Source: Gammaproteobacteria bacterium (GTDB lineage: Bacteria > Pseudomonadota > Gammaproteobacteria > Xanthomonadales > SZUA-36). Taken from it: 64,000 bases of DNA. Below, piece by piece: positions 51,282 through 62,551 of this stretch (its first letter is position 1; each line of letters begins with the position of its first letter). The DNA is taken from assembly GCA_021772935.1 (NCBI GenBank), contig JAJFLA010000005.1:62001-126000 (forward strand), written 5' to 3'. The notes under the pieces are model-generated. The model was not told the origin of the DNA. It saw nothing but the letters and a program-made list of their open reading frames with translations, and did no database searches. The translations under genes and the position numbers were made by a program.

Positions 51282-52220
51282 TCAAGGTCTTACGTCGAGA
51301 GCGGCACCTTCTTTTTCAACTTCCATCAGGTCAAATTTACTCACACCCAAGGCCAGCAGTGCAGTACTTGCAACATAGATCGATGAGTAAGTACCCACCA
51401 CCACACCGGTGATCAACGTAAACGCAAAACCGTGAATGATTTCACCACCAAAATAAAATAAGGCGCCCAAAACCAACAGTGTGGTTGTTGATGTCATCAA
51501 GGTACGTGACAGGGTTTCATTGATGGAAGTATTGACCACTTCAACCGGTTGACGTTTGCGATAACGCGGAAAGTTTTCGCGGATGCGGTCAAACAATACG
51601 ATGGTGTCATTCAAGGAATAACCCACAACCGCCAGTATCGCGGCAACTACGGTCAGATCAAATTCAATGTACACAAAGGACAAAACACCCATGCTGATGA
51701 TAATGTCATGAAACAAGGCCGCCACAGCACCGACCGAAAAGCGCCACTGGAAGCGGAACATGACATACAGAAAAACCCCTACCATGGCATATATAACAGC
51801 CAGTATGCCCTGCTCTGCCAGTTCGTCACCTACCTGCGGGCCAACAAATTCAACCCGGCGCATTTCAATTTCACCTTCAACACCCTGGCTCAGCGCCGCC
51901 AGTACACGGGTGGATAATTCTGCATTGCTTTCCTCTACATCAGAAGGTGGGATACGCACGACGATATCGGTGGCTGCACCAAAGGTCTGTACCACGGAAT
52001 CAAAACCTGCACTGCTCAGGTTTTCCCGAACTTCGGTCGTATCCGGTGCCGAGGGGTAAGCGACTTCAATCAAGGTACCACCAGTGAAGTCGAGACCGAA
52101 ATTCAATCCACGGACGCTAAGGGATACAATGGAAGCAACAATCAGGACAGCCGAAAAGATTAGCGCAATATTACGCCGGCTCATGAAATCGATGTTGGTC
52201 TTACGGTTCAGAAATTTCAT
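51282..52220 (-). CDS. secF: Protein translocase subunit SecF
   Basis: A 312-residue inner-membrane protein using the proton gradient with SecD to pull preproteins across after SecYEG. GLDFTGGTLIEVAYP is the conserved N-terminal block, and six membrane helices follow (FVGPQVGDELAEQGILAVIYAMVGVFLYVMFRF; VVGYSLNDTIVLFDRIREN). It lies 9 bp after secD, last gene of queA-tgt-yajC-secD-secF. Confidence 0.96.
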   Translation of the reverse strand: MKFLNRKTNIDFMSRRNIALIFSAVLIVASIVSLSVRGLNFGLDFTGGTLIEVAYPSAPDTTEVRENLSSAGFDSVVQTFGAATDIVVRIPPSDVEESNAELSTRVLAALSQGVEGEIEMRRVEFVGPQVGDELAEQGILAVIYAMVGVFLYVMFRFQWRFSVGAVAALFHDIIISMGVLSFVYIEFDLTVVAAILAVVGYSLNDTIVLFDRIRENFPRYRKRQPVEVVNTSINETLSRTLMTSTTTLLVLGALFYFGGEIIHGFAFTLITGVVVGTYSSIYVASTALLALGVSKFDLMEVEKEGAALDVRP

Positions 52221-52229
52221 CTCGATTCC

Positions 52230-54059
52230 TTAAATGGTCAACTTACGGACACGTTTATTGCCACCATAAATCAGGTTGACGACAGCGCGTGTGCCCATGA
52301 TTGCCGTGAACATGGAAGTGATAATACCCAGCGACAGGGTAACCGCGAAACCTTTGATGGGGCCAGTTCCAAACAGGAACAACACAAATGCCGCGATCAG
52401 GGTGGTGATATTGGCATCCGCAATGGTTGAAAATGCTTTTTCATAACCCGCGCGGATACTGGCTTGAGGTGTATTGCCATTGCGAATCTCTTCACGGATA
52501 CGCTCGAATATCAGTACATTGGCATCGACCGCCATACCGATGGTCAGGACGATACCAGCAATACCCGGCATGGTCAGGGTTGCACCCAGCATGGACAACA
52601 ATGAAACCAGCAGAACCAGGTTGGCAAACAGCGCCAGGTTGGCTACCAGCCCAAAGACCCGGTAATAAAGGGCCATGAAAACAAGCACCAAAGAAAAACC
52701 GATAACAACGGATTTGAAGCCCTGGGCGACATTATCTGCACCAAGACTTGGGCCAACGGTGCGTTCTTCAACGATTTCCATGGGTGCCGCAAGCGCGCCT
52801 GCCCTGAGTAACAGGGACAACTGTGAAGCCTCGTTGATTGAGCCCAGACCGGTGGTCTGGAAACGTTTACCAAAGGGCTCACGCACCGTCGCAACGCTGA
52901 TCACGTCTTCGATCTTGCGTCCATTGGGTTTTTGCTCAATATATACGACCGCCATGCCGTTACCCACGTTATCACGGGTGAAGTCCAGCATACGTTTGGA
53001 ACCGACACCATCCAGGGTCACGCTGACGGATGGTTGACCACTTTGCTGGTCAAACGACGCGGATGCGCCAATCAACTGATCACCGGAAACGATCAGGCGT
53101 TTTTTCAGTAAGACCGGATTGCCTTCATAGGTATACAAACGGGACTCAGGCGGGATACGCCCGGTTTGTAAGGCAGTAAACGCATCATTTGTTTCATCTA
53201 CTGCCCGATATTCCAGCGTGGCAGTTGCACCGATAATTTTCTTGGCTGCAACTGTATCTTGCACACCAGGCAGTTGCACTACCACACGGTCCGCACCCTG
53301 TTGTTGGATGACCGGTTCAGCTACACCCAGTTCATTCACGCGATTGCGCAGAGTTGTGATGTTTTGTTTCAGGGCAGTTTGTTGCAGGGCCAATAACTGC
53401 TGCTCCTGTACCGTGGCGGAGATACCAAAGGTTTCACCTGCCGCTAGCTCCGTCAGGTTCAAACCCTGCAGGCTCTGATCCGTACGCAAAAGATTCATGG
53501 TCCGATCCCGGTCTTCAGCTGAACGCAACATCGCCAGCAGACCATTGCCTTCATGCCGGACCGAAACATAACGTATCCCTTCATCCCGCAACACTGCGCG
53601 AATATCATCAACAAAACGATCCAGTTGCTGGCCACGGGCTGTATCCATATCAACCTGCATCAAAAAATGTACACCGCCTTGCAAATCAAGACCCAGCGTC
53701 ATCGGCTTACCGCCGATAGCACGCAAACCATCGGGCGTTGCATGAGCGAGGTTCAGCGCTACTACAAACTGGTCACCCACAGCCGCACGCACGACATCGG
53801 CCGCTTTGATTTGATCTTCGGTATTGTGAAACCGATACAGCATGCGGTTGCCTTGCTGCTCACGACTGCTAAAGCTGATCTTCTCGACCAGCAGCGCATC
53901 ATCGATATTCACCGCCAGCTCATCGGGTAGCTCGAAGCCACGTGATGAAGTAATCTGCAAGGCAGGATCTTCACCGTAAAGATTGGGCAAGGCATAGGTC
54001 ACGCCCAGCACGACAATGACAACTATGAGCAGGTACTTCCAGACAGAATACTGGTTCAT
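52230..54059 (-). CDS. secD: Protein translocase subunit SecD
   Basis: A 609-residue partner of SecF with one N-terminal helix, a large periplasmic P1 domain (about 30-440; LGLDLQGGVHFLMQVD) and five C-terminal helices (VLTIGMAVDANVLIFERIREE). Length is normal. The proton-relay aspartate lies in GMAVDANV. Confidence 0.96.
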   Translation of the reverse strand: MNQYSVWKYLLIVVIVVLGVTYALPNLYGEDPALQITSSRGFELPDELAVNIDDALLVEKISFSSREQQGNRMLYRFHNTEDQIKAADVVRAAVGDQFVVALNLAHATPDGLRAIGGKPMTLGLDLQGGVHFLMQVDMDTARGQQLDRFVDDIRAVLRDEGIRYVSVRHEGNGLLAMLRSAEDRDRTMNLLRTDQSLQGLNLTELAAGETFGISATVQEQQLLALQQTALKQNITTLRNRVNELGVAEPVIQQQGADRVVVQLPGVQDTVAAKKIIGATATLEYRAVDETNDAFTALQTGRIPPESRLYTYEGNPVLLKKRLIVSGDQLIGASASFDQQSGQPSVSVTLDGVGSKRMLDFTRDNVGNGMAVVYIEQKPNGRKIEDVISVATVREPFGKRFQTTGLGSINEASQLSLLLRAGALAAPMEIVEERTVGPSLGADNVAQGFKSVVIGFSLVLVFMALYYRVFGLVANLALFANLVLLVSLLSMLGATLTMPGIAGIVLTIGMAVDANVLIFERIREEIRNGNTPQASIRAGYEKAFSTIADANITTLIAAFVLFLFGTGPIKGFAVTLSLGIITSMFTAIMGTRAVVNLIYGGNKRVRKLTI

Positions 54060-54096
54060 GAATCAGTCTCTATAAATAGAATTTGAAAGCGAAAAA

Positions 54097-54420
54097 TCAA
54101 GCGGACTTAATCGTGCCTTTAGGCATGACGTTAGTGACAGCATGACGTTGCAGCTTGATCTGTATATTATCAGCCAATTCCAGCGTGACGAAAGACTCGG
54201 ATACATCCGTAATTTTCCCCAGCAAACCACCATTGGTTATGACCTCATCGCCCTTGCTCAACTGTGAAACCAGCTGCTTATGTTCCTTGGAACGTTTCAT
54301 CTGGGGGCGAATCAGCATGAAATAGAACACCGCGCCGATGACGATCAGTGGAAGAAAGCTCATCAGTCCACCGGGCTGAGGGGGGTCTGCGGCGTATGCA
54401 TTGGAAATAAAAAAGTCCAT
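54097..54420 (-). CDS. yajC: Preprotein translocase subunit YajC
   Basis: A 107-residue single-pass membrane protein associated with SecDF. FLPLIVIGAVFYFMLIRPQMKRSKEHKQLVSQLSKGDEVITNGGLLGKI is the full signature. I use the ATG at 54420 (MDFFISNAYAADPP); a frame 12 codons longer is possible. Behind tgt by 170 bp, in which TATAAT (about 54544-54549, minus strand) may be an extra promoter. Confidence 0.95.
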   Translation of the reverse strand: MDFFISNAYAADPPQPGGLMSFLPLIVIGAVFYFMLIRPQMKRSKEHKQLVSQLSKGDEVITNGGLLGKITDVSESFVTLELADNIQIKLQRHAVTNVMPKGTIKSA

Positions 54421-54590
54421 GTTTGTTCTCTTGTTTATCTGTTGGGGTTTCCCCAATCGTTTTGTCAGATTTGGATCGTTAGCAATCTAAGTGGGGGCCA
54501 TGTTGTCATTTTCAAACCGGGCGACCGTTACTTAGCGGGCAATTATAATCCATGCGGAAAGATAAAACCGCCGTTTTTATTGATATGTTC

Positions 54591-55703
<1,113 letters not shown>

Positions 55704-55873
55704 TCAGAAGCTCAAAGCGTAAAGGGAGCGTATTTTGACACCGCCGCCCAGATATTGCACCCGTAGTGCGGAAACTGGCGCTGGCAGTTGCAACCGGGTG
55801 CCGGGTCGGACTGACACTTATGACCTAGTGTGGCTGGACAAGTCAGGGTCGGGGTACGTGTGCAATATCAGGA

Positions 55874-56893
55874 TCAACCTAACAGCATCGCGTCACCGTA
55901 ACTGAAAAACCGGTAATTATTTTTCACCGCATGTTGGTAGGCTGCCAATATTGCCTTGCGACCGGCAAATGCGCTCACCAGCATCAACAAGGTAGATTCC
56001 GGCAGATGAAAATTGGTAATCATCGCATCCACCACACGGAATTGATAAGGCGGGTAAATGAATATCCGGCTATCTCCACTATAGGGCATTAACGAGCCAC
56101 TCTTTGCGGCCGTTTCAAGACTGCGTACAGCAGTTGTTCCCACTGCAATCACACGTCCGCTACGCTCCCTGGTAGCTGCAATGGCATCGCAGGCTGATTG
56201 GGGAACATGCAACCACTCTGCATGCATGGCATGGTCTTCAATATGCTCCACCCTCACTGGTTGGAAAGTCCCCGCGCCAACGTGCAAAGTAACCGTCGTG
56301 GAACGAATGCCCTTATCCTTTAGCTGATCCAGCAAAGCCTGGTCGAAGTGCAGGCCCGCGGTGGGCGCAGCGACCGCACCCGGTGTTTCGGCAAACACCG
56401 TCTGGTAACGGCGTCGGTCACGATCGGTATCTTCACGTGTGATATACGGTGGCAAAGGCATGTGACCCAGTGTCTGTAAACAAGACATCAAATCACCACC
56501 GTCAGCCCGTAAATGGAAGAAGCTATCCTGCCTGCCGAGTACCTGCAATTCACTCTCGTCTTCCAGGATCAATCTGCCACCCGCTTGCGGGGATTTACTA
56601 GCTCGCACCTGAGCCAGACATTCCTGTTTGTTCAGCAATCGTTCGACCAGTATTTCTACCCGTCCACCACTGGTCTTTCTACCATAAAGACGTGCGGGAA
56701 TGACTTCTGTATTGTTAAAGACCAACAGGTCACCCCGGTTCAGCATGGCTGGAAGATCACTGAACTTACGATCACTCAAGCACCCGGTCTGTCTTTCAAA
56801 ACATAACAAACGGCTGGCACTACGTTGCTCAAGTGGCACTTGTGCGATCAGTTCCACCGGTAATTCATAGCTAAAATCTGTACGCTTCATCAA
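55874..56893 (-). CDS. queA: S-adenosylmethionine:tRNA ribosyltransferase-isomerase
   Basis: A 339-residue enzyme transferring the ribosyl group of SAM to preQ1-tRNA, forming epoxyqueuosine. [24 protein letters not shown] is the start, with [13 protein letters not shown] and the C-terminal [20 protein letters not shown] double ATG at 56893/56890 leaves the exact start open. The gap to tgt (55698-55873) has GGTCGG and CGGGGT pieces but no convincing gene or repeat. Confidence 0.96.
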   Translation of the reverse strand: MMKRTDFSYELPVELIAQVPLEQRSASRLLCFERQTGCLSDRKFSDLPAMLNRGDLLVFNNTEVIPARLYGRKTSGGRVEILVERLLNKQECLAQVRASKSPQAGGRLILEDESELQVLGRQDSFFHLRADGGDLMSCLQTLGHMPLPPYITREDTDRDRRRYQTVFAETPGAVAAPTAGLHFDQALLDQLKDKGIRSTTVTLHVGAGTFQPVRVEHIEDHAMHAEWLHVPQSACDAIAATRERSGRVIAVGTTAVRSLETAAKSGSLMPYSGDSRIFIYPPYQFRVVDAMITNFHLPESTLLMLVSAFAGRKAILAAYQHAVKNNYRFFSYGDAMLLG

Positions 56894-57012
56894 AATCCTG
56901 ATTGACTGTGCTGCTTTGGCCTCACGATGGCCAGAATCCGTTATTATCCTTTAAAACCATCTCTGGCCCTACCATAATGGCAGGCTAACAGCTCACTATT
57001 AAGACCTTTTCA

Positions 57013-58299
57013 ATGAACAACAACTTTAAACAGGCCCGGGAACAGGCCCGGGAACTTGACCGCCGCGACCCCTTACGCAATTTTCGCAAGCAATTCTGGA
57101 TCCCGAAACAAGCAGACGGTCGTGAGCAACTGTATTTCTGCGGCAATTCATTGGGCTTACAGCCCAAAGCTGTCAAAGCCGCCATACTGGAAGAGCTTAC
57201 ACTCTGGCAGGAACGTGGGGTTGAGGGCCACTTCAAGGGTGAACGCCCGTGGACAACGTACAATGATTTGCTGCGCGGACCGATGGCTGAACTCATCGGA
57301 GCAAAGCCGCATGAAGTGGTTTTTATGAACTCACTGACGGTAAACCTGCATTTGATGATGATCAGTTTTTACCGGCCTCAAGGTCAACGAAACCGTATCC
57401 TGATCGAACAGCAACCCTTCCCTTCAGATCGTTACGCGGTTGAATCGCAGATCCGAATGCACGGTCTCGACCCGGCTGAATGCCTGGTTGAAATCGCCGC
57501 CAGTGGCAATGGCCGTATCATCAATGAAACTTCAGTGGAAGATTATCTTGCTGAGCAGGGTGACAAAGTGGCGCTGGTGCTGTGGCCCGGTGTGCATTAC
57601 GCCAGCGGTCAGCTTTTTGACCTGGCCCGAATTGCAACAGCCAGTCATAAGGCAGGTGCTTTATGTGGTTTTGACCTGGCCCACGCCGCCGGTAATGTGC
57701 CACTGAAACTGCACGATAGCGGCGTGGATTTTGCAGTTTGGTGCACCTATAAATACCTTAATTCTGGTACAGGTGCAGTAGGGGCATGTTTTGTAAATGA
57801 GTCACACAACCAACGTGTCGGGCTGACCCGCCTGCATGGTTGGTGGGGTAACGACCCGGAATCACGTTTTCTGATGGGGTCTGAATTTGTCCCTGCCAAA
57901 GGCGTTGACGCCTGGCAGTTGTCCAATCCGCCTATCCTCGCGATGGCACCGATAAGGGTTTCGCTGGCGTTATTTCAGCAAGCCGGCATGACCGCCTTAC
58001 GTCACAAATCGATCGAGATGACGGCTTATCTTGAACAACTGATTCGATCCGAACTGAACGACTCGCTGGAGATCATCACACCAGCAGAGCCGGAAAACCG
58101 TGGTTGCCAATTATCCCTGCGGGTTCTTGCCGGTCGTGACGCCGGAAGGGCCCTGTTTGAACGACTGGAAGAGAACGGCACCATACCCGACTGGCGCGAA
58201 CCGGATGTGCTCCGGGTTGCGCCAGTTCCACTGTACAATCGATATGACGATTGCTGGCAATTTGTAAACCAGGTCAAGCGCTATCTGAGTATAAGCTGA
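57013..58299 (+). CDS. kynU: Kynureninase
   Basis: A 428-residue PLP enzyme cleaving kynurenine (or 3-hydroxykynurenine) to anthranilate and alanine. YFCGNSLGLQPKAVKAAI, GFDLAHAAGNVPLKLHDSGVDFAVWCTYKYLNSGTGAVG (the PLP lysine in TYKYLN) and GWWGNDPESRF are conserved. A tandem copy of CAGGCCCGGGAA (57030-57053) duplicates QARE near the N-terminus. No other tryptophan catabolism gene is in the window. Confidence 0.95.
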   Translation: MNNNFKQAREQARELDRRDPLRNFRKQFWIPKQADGREQLYFCGNSLGLQPKAVKAAILEELTLWQERGVEGHFKGERPWTTYNDLLRGPMAELIGAKPHEVVFMNSLTVNLHLMMISFYRPQGQRNRILIEQQPFPSDRYAVESQIRMHGLDPAECLVEIAASGNGRIINETSVEDYLAEQGDKVALVLWPGVHYASGQLFDLARIATASHKAGALCGFDLAHAAGNVPLKLHDSGVDFAVWCTYKYLNSGTGAVGACFVNESHNQRVGLTRLHGWWGNDPESRFLMGSEFVPAKGVDAWQLSNPPILAMAPIRVSLALFQQAGMTALRHKSIEMTAYLEQLIRSELNDSLEIITPAEPENRGCQLSLRVLAGRDAGRALFERLEENGTIPDWREPDVLRVAPVPLYNRYDDCWQFVNQVKRYLSIS

Positions 58300-58358
58300 C
58301 AGACCTGACCCGGTTTCAGTAAAAACACAAGCCGCCTTTTACGCCTTGACCGTTAAAA

Positions 58359-61300
58359 CTATTGGCAAGATAGCAGGTTGGTCAGCTTCTCCGTAATATC
58401 CGTGCGATCAACCGAACCACTCAGGGGTGGGTTCAAGACATAATTCAGATTCCAGCTCATATTGGCCTCATCGACGAAATCCCGAGTGAATACACCAACT
58501 GTTTCGTTGCTTGGCACGATTTCACTACACACCGCGCAATAGCCGTTCCACTGCAACAATGACATTTCTGGTGTATCAGGCAAATTGTCCGTCGCATCCG
58601 CACCGATCAGCCATACAGGTTTACCAAGGTCATCATAGATATAATGTATATAACCTTGGGACACTGCATTAACCAATACACTGGCACCACCCAGACCGAT
58701 AACCGGCTTTGACCATATGCCGGTATAGCTAAGTTTCACATTATTTTTGACAGGACACACTGGTGCTGAGGTTGGAAACGCCCTGTCGCTGCCTTGTTTA
58801 CCAAAAAGTACAAAAGAAAATATTTCATCTTCCTCGGCCAAGGTGGTGACAGAGACATGCCCGACCGGTGCTGACTGCTGCAAGGCACCGTCGTTGGTAA
58901 AGCGCCGTAATTCGGCCACCCAGACATTGCCCGCTTGCTCTGCGCTAGCGGCCAGGTACCAGGCTGGACTACCATCTTCATCAAAGGTGTACCAAAGCAA
59001 AGCCCGGTTACCACCTGCAGAATTGAAATCATAGCCTTGACGAATGTTGGGCCTGGAACTTGGTTGCCACAACCCGCCCCTGAAAGCTATCGGGTTACCT
59101 GCAAAGCTGATATCGGCTTGCACGGTTGCCGAACTTGGTGTCGCGCTATTGTTTTTGATCACGGCAAACCAGCGGCCAGGCACCAAAGAAGCCCCATTGA
59201 CCGTAACGACAGGGCCAGAACCGCTTTCACCACTAGCCATCGCCAGAGGATCACCGCTCATGTCAGGTGCAGTGGCAAACGGCGGGTTGGTAAATGCATC
59301 GTCGAAACCCATCCGATAAAGCTCGATAACCAGGTTGTTGTTCTGCTCACTATCTGCACCGGACGCTGTAATACTTAATGACGCCGCACCGGGGGGCACA
59401 TCCACATAGGCGCGGTCATGCATACCATTGGCATCGAGTGTCAGACCACGTGAGATGCCGTTCATCAGTACCAGTGTTTCCGGGCTGGCGACCGCTGTTT
59501 TGGTGAACTTGACCGGTACAATGCCTATATCGTTTGGCGTTTCACGCCGGGTACCAATGCCAACCGCACCAAGTAATTCGGTGCCCGGTGTTACGTTCAC
59601 ATTGTCCCAGGACACACGAACGTTTTGGCTTGCATCGGACGCGACTATTCCATTACCAAAGGCATCCAGACGCGTTGTTGTGTTTTTGCCTACAACCGCT
59701 GAAACCAGGGTTGCCTCATCAAGAATGTTGCCCCTTGCCCAGTTCTGCACAATGACCCAGTAGTCACCTGCAACCGGCGTAAATAAGTCACACAACTCAA
59801 TCTCGGTTGGAGAGGTGCTGGAGCAGAGCTGTTCACTTTCTTGCGCGATACCATCGCCATTGCTATCCAGACCAACAAACAGATCAAGATCGTCAGACGT
59901 TGACGCCAGTGTTTCCGTGTGTAGCCATAGCGCATCGGCGGGCACAGTGTGCCAGGTGGTCATCAAGCCTGCAGAGTTATCGTATGGACTGTCGTTAGTC
60001 GGGTCTTCGGGCAGGTTTTCAACGGTTTCGGTTGGCACCACCAGACCAGCACTGGCAAAAGTGGCATCCGGCTGAGCCGCCAGACCATCCAGTGCAAATT
60101 CCTGCCAACCCGAGATGTCATCGGTATTAATCAGCCATTCGTTCGGTAACGAGCCACCATCGGCAAATATTGCGAGCGGAAAAACTGAATCGGGCAAACC
60201 CACTGAACTAAGCCGTACTTCACCATAGATCCATGTGCCGATAATCTCCGACTGGGTCAGATCGACATTGATAGTCAACAACTGTTGTGCACCATCGATC
60301 AGGGAAAAATTATCCGGTGAAACGCTAACACTCACACCAGGTACTAATCCCGAAACACTTGAAGTCCAGCTTGCACCGCCCACCAGGTCAGTGACCCTAC
60401 GCTGAAAGCTGCATGAATTATGACAGGCGGTATCAACGAGACCAGGTAGATTCAGGTCCTTCGGGCTACCACCGTTACTCGGGTTCGCTGCCAGGAACCC
60501 ATTCTGAGTTTCGTTCAGGTATAAACCCGCATTGACTGCCTGATCCAGGCGCGGCCTGCCAGCACCAACCTTATGTACGTTGGCCTCCGAGCCATCAAAA
60601 TCATGTGCCCGTTCCGGCGTGGCTGTCATGGCCAAGGCCGATGCCAGCATCGTGGGCGACCAGCCCGGATGTACAGACTTGAGCAACGCGGCACCACCAG
60701 TAACATGTGGCGATGCCATTGAAGTACCTGACAGGAACGCAAAATTCTGATCGATATCATTAGCAGCCAGTATCTCTGACCCTGGTGCGATCACATCGGG
60801 TTTCATGACGTCTATGACCGGTGGCAAATTCGGTCCACGCGAACTGAAGCTGCTGATCTCGTCACCCGCTGAAGCGATATGCAAAATTGAAAAAGCACTG
60901 ATGGAGCCTTGGTGACCCACACCACTGTCAAGCCACGTACGCAGCATGTCACCGTCGCTATCACCGATGTGTGTTGCCGGCAGGCAGTGGTCATCCGGCA
61001 CAATAGCCTCACCCTGTGCGTCTGTATTGGCAAGAATATACCCGCCAGCACCGGCCAACAGGACGTTTTTGCCTTTTTCCACGCGACCATAAACACCACG
61101 ATCACAAACCACAATCTCACCACTAAATGTGTTTGCTGCAAAAGGGCTGCTGGCACCAGTATTATCGCTGCACTCAGGTCCTGATTCAGTCGGACCTGTA
61201 CCGCATAACGCATTGCCAAAATCCTTCGCGTGCACAATTTGGCGGATACCAACTCCGGCGGTAAAACTTGCACCCACCAGGTCATCCGGTGGTGTCGTGT

Positions 61301-62540
61301 CGCCACCGCTGAGGTTTTCAGCCAGATTACCCAGAACCCGGTCGTGGCTAGCACTACCAACCGCCATGATCCATGGCGCATTGGCTGGCGAGCCGATGGA
61401 GCCGGCATTGGGCCCTTCATTACCGCCTGAAGTGGCGACAAATATGCCCGCCGCCCTGGCGTTCAGAAAAGCAATCGGTGTCGAACCCGCGCTCCATGGA
61501 CTAAATGCGCCACCACCGATGGAGTAGTTGATCACATCTACACCATCTGTAATAGCCTGATCAATAGCGCCCAATATGGCGGAGTTCTGGCAGCCGTCAT
61601 CGTCCCCGTCAGCAGGGTTGCCAATGTAGCAAACCCGGTAACTGACAATGTTGGCATTAGCCGCAACACCATTAATTATTGTCGGAATACCATTAAGGGT
61701 TAAGTTGATCGGGTTACCCGCTGCAGTTGATGCAACGTGTGAACCATGACCCGCGTTGTCCTTGCCGTTGTTGCTTTCTTCGACCGTAGCAGTATTCGGA
61801 TTGTCTACAACAAACTCGTAAACCCCAACCAGCTTGTCGTTACACAGGACTTCTGCGTTTGAACACAGACCCAGCTGACTACCGTAGGGGTTGACGTGGT
61901 TAAAGCCCGGCGCGCCAGGATCAGAAAATGAGGGGTGATCCCAATTCACACCGGAATCAATAACACCTACGACAACACCCTCACCGCCTGAAGCCGGAAA
62001 ACCAACGCTGCCAGCATAAATTTTATCTGCACCGATCCAGGCAGGCCCCGAGTCGGTCTCAAGGTGTTGGATTTCATCTTCCATTACGGCCTTGACGCCA
62101 GGCATATCTCTCATATTCCGGGCTTCAGATGCAGTGAGATCGGTAGAAAACCCGTTCAGGGCGTTGCGGTAGCGGTGCACCGTGTTCAGTTGGCGACCCA
62201 GTCTGAGCAGGGCCTCACCACGAAAATGTTTAAATCTGTCATCCAGAAACTGTAGGTATTGACGTGACCGTTGTGATTTAACATCCAGTTTGCTTGCACC
62301 GGTATAACGATTAGACGTGGCCAGCAACCGGGTCGTGTCGTTGTTTTTTTCCGGTGTCGATAAGCCACTCCCGTCGTAGGTCGCCAGGGGTGGATCATCA
62401 AGTATGACGATATATCGTTGCGAGGTGCCTTTGGCCGCCGCTGCGGACGAACTTTTAGCCAACACTGACACAGGGGCCAACAAGATGGCTACCAGTGCCG
62501 TGAAAATCAATCCATTGATTAGTCTCATACGATAATCCAT
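58359..62540 (-). CDS. Large secreted subtilisin-like (S8) protease
   Basis: About 1,393 residues, counted from the ATG at 62540, which follows GAGGAAAG; an ATG 15 bp earlier overlaps the gor stop. The order is signal peptide (about 1-28), I9-type propeptide (about 40-165; RYIVILDDPPLATY), and the catalytic domain with Asp195 in GVIDSGVNWDHPSF, His265 in AGHGSHVAS and Ser607 in SGTSMASPHVTGGA. A protease-associated insert lies at about 425-545. After the catalytic domain come a fibronectin-like region, a GDYWVIVQNW segment like pre-peptidase C-terminal domains and a second beta-rich region with cysteines. It should act outside the cell or on its surface. No CTERM-type anchor is seen. Confidence 0.92.
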   Translation of the reverse strand: MDYRMRLINGLIFTALVAILLAPVSVLAKSSSAAAAKGTSQRYIVILDDPPLATYDGSGLSTPEKNNDTTRLLATSNRYTGASKLDVKSQRSRQYLQFLDDRFKHFRGEALLRLGRQLNTVHRYRNALNGFSTDLTASEARNMRDMPGVKAVMEDEIQHLETDSGPAWIGADKIYAGSVGFPASGGEGVVVGVIDSGVNWDHPSFSDPGAPGFNHVNPYGSQLGLCSNAEVLCNDKLVGVYEFVVDNPNTATVEESNNGKDNAGHGSHVASTAAGNPINLTLNGIPTIINGVAANANIVSYRVCYIGNPADGDDDGCQNSAILGAIDQAITDGVDVINYSIGGGAFSPWSAGSTPIAFLNARAAGIFVATSGGNEGPNAGSIGSPANAPWIMAVGSASHDRVLGNLAENLSGGDTTPPDDLVGASFTAGVGIRQIVHAKDFGNALCGTGPTESGPECSDNTGASSPFAANTFSGEIVVCDRGVYGRVEKGKNVLLAGAGGYILANTDAQGEAIVPDDHCLPATHIGDSDGDMLRTWLDSGVGHQGSISAFSILHIASAGDEISSFSSRGPNLPPVIDVMKPDVIAPGSEILAANDIDQNFAFLSGTSMASPHVTGGAALLKSVHPGWSPTMLASALAMTATPERAHDFDGSEANVHKVGAGRPRLDQAVNAGLYLNETQNGFLAANPSNGGSPKDLNLPGLVDTACHNSCSFQRRVTDLVGGASWTSSVSGLVPGVSVSVSPDNFSLIDGAQQLLTINVDLTQSEIIGTWIYGEVRLSSVGLPDSVFPLAIFADGGSLPNEWLINTDDISGWQEFALDGLAAQPDATFASAGLVVPTETVENLPEDPTNDSPYDNSAGLMTTWHTVPADALWLHTETLASTSDDLDLFVGLDSNGDGIAQESEQLCSSTSPTEIELCDLFTPVAGDYWVIVQNWARGNILDEATLVSAVVGKNTTTRLDAFGNGIVASDASQNVRVSWDNVNVTPGTELLGAVGIGTRRETPNDIGIVPVKFTKTAVASPETLVLMNGISRGLTLDANGMHDRAYVDVPPGAASLSITASGADSEQNNNLVIELYRMGFDDAFTNPPFATAPDMSGDPLAMASGESGSGPVVTVNGASLVPGRWFAVIKNNSATPSSATVQADISFAGNPIAFRGGLWQPSSRPNIRQGYDFNSAGGNRALLWYTFDEDGSPAWYLAASAEQAGNVWVAELRRFTNDGALQQSAPVGHVSVTTLAEEDEIFSFVLFGKQGSDRAFPTSAPVCPVKNNVKLSYTGIWSKPVIGLGGASVLVNAVSQGYIHYIYDDLGKPVWLIGADATDNLPDTPEMSLLQWNGYCAVCSEIVPSNETVGVFTRDFVDEANMSWNLNYVLNPPLSGSVDRTDITEKLTNLLSCQ

Positions 62541-62551
62541 ATTTACTTTCC